From Saccharopolyspora endophytica (GTDB lineage Bacteria > Actinomycetota > Actinomycetes > Mycobacteriales > Pseudonocardiaceae), in NCBI RefSeq assembly GCF_018070075.1, contig NZ_JAGPXE010000006.1:299996-363995 (forward strand): a stretch of 64,000 bases of DNA. Reading direction: 5' to 3'. Below are positions 62,842 to 64,000 of the stretch, one piece after another; position 1 is the first letter of the stretch; each line of letters starts with the position of its first letter. The translations under genes were made by a program, and so were the position numbers. The notes under the pieces are model-generated. The model was not told the origin of the DNA, did no database searches, and saw only the letters and a list, made by a program, of their open reading frames with translations.

Positions 62842-62970
62842 ATGCTCACCACCTCTGTGATCGAGGCGATCGCCACCGCGATGGTGCTGACCGCGCTCGT
62901 GATCACCTGCGCGGTTCTGTCCTCCGCCCGCCCGCCCCGTAGACCGCACCACCACGGCCGGCGGCGCTGA
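62842..62970 (+). CDS. 42-residue one-helix protein with His/Arg tail, coupled to TerC
   Basis: AGGAG lies 7 nt before ATG 62842, two bases after the TerC stop. The product has one hydrophobic helix (about residues 7-28, IEAIATAMVLTALVITCAVL) and a basic C-terminus with three consecutive His (RPHHHGRRR). Spacing and ribosome site support real translation; it may assist TerC, for example in metal handling. No family recognised. Confidence 0.55.
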   Translation: MLTTSVIEAIATAMVLTALVITCAVLSSARPPRRPHHHGRRR

Positions 62971-63594
62971 CGCGGGGAGACGCATCGGGAACTGAGAGGA
63001 GGGATGCGGTCAACGTCCGTTGCCCCGACGAACGCTGAACTCCGCAACGGGGCGGGAGGTCATGTTCGCCCCGGTTGCCAGAACGAGGTCGCTCAGTTCG
63101 GCGTGGGGCCGGTGATCAGCCGAGTGTTGGGGGCGATCACCGCGCTTGCGGGCGGGGACGTCTCGAGGAGGCGAACGTCCTCGGCAGTGCTGGAGCCCTG
63201 TCGTGTGCGCGGGCGCATAAACACTTCGAACACCCGATAGCGGCGCGGTCGCGATCGGAGCAATAGCCCAGTTCGGCGTCGACGCCGCGGGCCAAGGCCA
63301 GGGCCTCAGCCGCATCCGGCTTCGCCGGATCCGTCTCCGCCTCGGACGCGGGCTGCTGCGGAGCCTGAGCCGTCGGGGCGGCGGCGGACGACACGATCCG
63401 GTGTGTTCTGCGTCGCTGTGCCGCCGGGGAGGTCGGGGTTTCATGCCGAATGGTGATCAGACTGCGGGTGATCGCCGAGATGGCGGGACTTTTGGCACAT
63501 GTCGAGGTCGCGTCCAGGCGGTTCACTACTGACGGCACCCCGGCCAATCGCGGTTGGGGCCTCATCGACGACTCAGGGGTTAGGGGGACGCAGC
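62971..63594. other. 624 bp without a supported gene
   Basis: Open frames on both strands are Arg/Pro/Ala-rich, lack ribosome sites and match no family. No rRNA, tRNA or strong hairpin seen. Possibly eroded coding sequence. Confidence 0.45.
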
Positions 63595-63720
63595 ATGACC
63601 ACACCGCAGCACGGCGCGGGAACCAGGATCGCGATCGACTGGACCATGCTCAGCATCGGACTCGTCATGCTGCTGGTCCTCGGCACGGTGGTGCTGTCCC
63701 TGTTCGTTGTCGGCGCTTAG
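63595..63720 (+). CDS. 41-residue one-helix membrane microprotein
   Basis: AGGGGG lies 7 nt before ATG 63595. The product has a 16-residue polar N-terminus (MTTPQHGAGTRIAIDW) and one long hydrophobic helix (TMLSIGLVMLLVLGTVVLSL) ending FVVGA. Ribosome site, codon use and clear hydrophobic pattern support a real gene. Function unknown. Confidence 0.5.
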   Translation: MTTPQHGAGTRIAIDWTMLSIGLVMLLVLGTVVLSLFVVGA

Positions 63721-63914
63721 CTCTGAGCACGCGCCAGGGAGTACTGGCCGAAGCCAGCACCACGCGCGGCTGAGGCGAGACGGTGGTCGCACCTCAGCAG
63801 ACATCATCGAGCGCGACCGGCTCCGAAAGATCAACCCCGTGGGGAAATTCTGTGCCACACGGCTCCGGCTGCCGGGCCTGTCTGATTTTTCGTGGGTGAG
63901 GCGGTGGTCGGTTT

Positions 63915-64000
63915 CTAGTTGAGGCTGATCCGGTCGCCGTAGAACATCACGAGGGTGTTCAGGGCCTGTTTCCAGCCGTGCGTTCGCCCGGTGACGTTAC
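63915..64000 (-). CDS. Transposase C-terminus (IS256-like), partial
   Basis: On the minus strand the frame entering at the window edge reads NVTGRTHGWKQALNTLVMFY followed by GDRISLN and TAG at 63915-63917. The TGRT...WK.ALN....FGDR-like pattern resembles the tail of IS256-family transposases. Just beyond the stop, GGCCTGTCTGATTTTTCGTG (starting near 63877) has the look of a terminal inverted repeat. Only about 27 residues lie in the window, so the family call is tentative. Confidence 0.45.
   Translation of the reverse strand, partial: NVTGRTHGWKQALNTLVMFYGDRISLN

Noticed and set aside
62971..63604. Possible genes on either strand after the TerC microprotein
   Set aside because: Frames lack ribosome sites and protein-like composition; listed only as a gap.
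1..64000. Many long open frames antisense to, or frame-shifted within, the real genes
   Set aside because: They lack ribosome sites, have Arg/Pro/Gly/Ala-rich shadow composition and overlap genes with clear family motifs; this is normal in very high-GC DNA.
1..64000. CRISPR arrays, rRNA or tRNA genes
   Set aside because: No regularly spaced repeats and no cloverleaf or rRNA signature segments were seen; the recombinase is not next to a tRNA.

Overview
The window reads as chromosome of a high-GC Gram-positive bacterium, most likely an actinomycete of the Pseudonocardiaceae type. The evidence is strong G/C at third codon positions, many GTG and some TTG starts, GGAGG-type ribosome sites, dense ATGA/GTGA stop-start overlaps, and the families present (MHS and ACS transporters, IclR, ROK and PadR regulators, an AbrB-like protein paired with a tyrosine recombinase, IS481/IS30). 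The species assignment is inference. No rRNA, tRNA or CRISPR array was found. The window is almost entirely catabolic, with several substrate-specific operons side by side.

Region 1 (119-5663, +): five overlapping genes for a dihydrodipicolinate-synthase-like aldolase/lyase, an old-yellow-enzyme/dienoyl-CoA-reductase-like flavoprotein, an MHS-family importer and two SDR dehydrogenases. Region 2 (5875-7548, -): a tyrosine recombinase, frameshifted just after its catalytic Tyr, coupled to an AbrB-like protein, with near-identical repeats at the recombinase 3' end and a long hairpin upstream.

Region 3 (8004-23544, mostly +): a furan catabolic cluster with the Hmf toolkit. It holds UbiX/UbiD (HmfG/HmfF, 2,5-furandicarboxylate decarboxylation), furoyl-CoA synthetase (HmfD), three-part molybdenum furoyl-CoA dehydrogenase (HmfABC, with the 2Fe-2S subunit fused to a CoxG domain), HmfE, an SDR and an aldehyde dehydrogenase, two transporters, and LysR and PadR regulators. 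A clear inverted repeat lies in the PadR/HmfD promoter.

Region 4 (23624-32853): a divergent ROK repressor, then a sugar ABC transporter interleaved with two Gfo/Idh/MocA dehydrogenases and two xylose-isomerase-like TIM-barrel enzymes. This is the gene complement of the levoglucosan (1,6-anhydroglucose) oxidation-elimination-hydration-reduction pathway. With region 3 it would equip the host for products of heated or dehydrated biomass.

Region 5 (32963-43330): divergent operons. The minus-strand arm is Zn-alcohol dehydrogenase, RraA-like aldolase, aldehyde dehydrogenase and ACS-family MFS. The plus-strand arm is CaiB/BaiF CoA-transferase, a 30-codon ORF, a GH88-like protein, acyl-CoA dehydrogenase, a second CoA-transferase with a reduced C-terminal part, and IclR. 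Region 6 (43403-45964) is decay and mobile DNA: an IclR pseudogene with three frameshifts abuts an IS481 remnant that is itself split by an intact IS30 element with a 3-bp target duplication. Region 7 (46047-49315): MatC-like carrier and maleate-isomerase-like protein, divergent from an IclR regulator with a palindromic operator.

Region 8 (49646-60100, +): a second version of the region-5 module (racemase-like CaiB, acyl-CoA dehydrogenase, CaiB, Zn-alcohol dehydrogenase, GH88-like protein), followed by a GAF/NarL two-component pair, a half-length AMP-ligase and an MHS importer. The same palindrome precedes its first and last genes. The repeated pairing of GH88-like proteins with CoA-ester enzymes in regions 5 and 8 is the best candidate here for an undescribed pathway.

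Region 9 (60116-64000): gene fragments, a DUF1684 protein, a TerC-family membrane protein with a possible yybP-ykoY riboswitch leader, two one-helix microproteins, and the end of a transposase running off the window.
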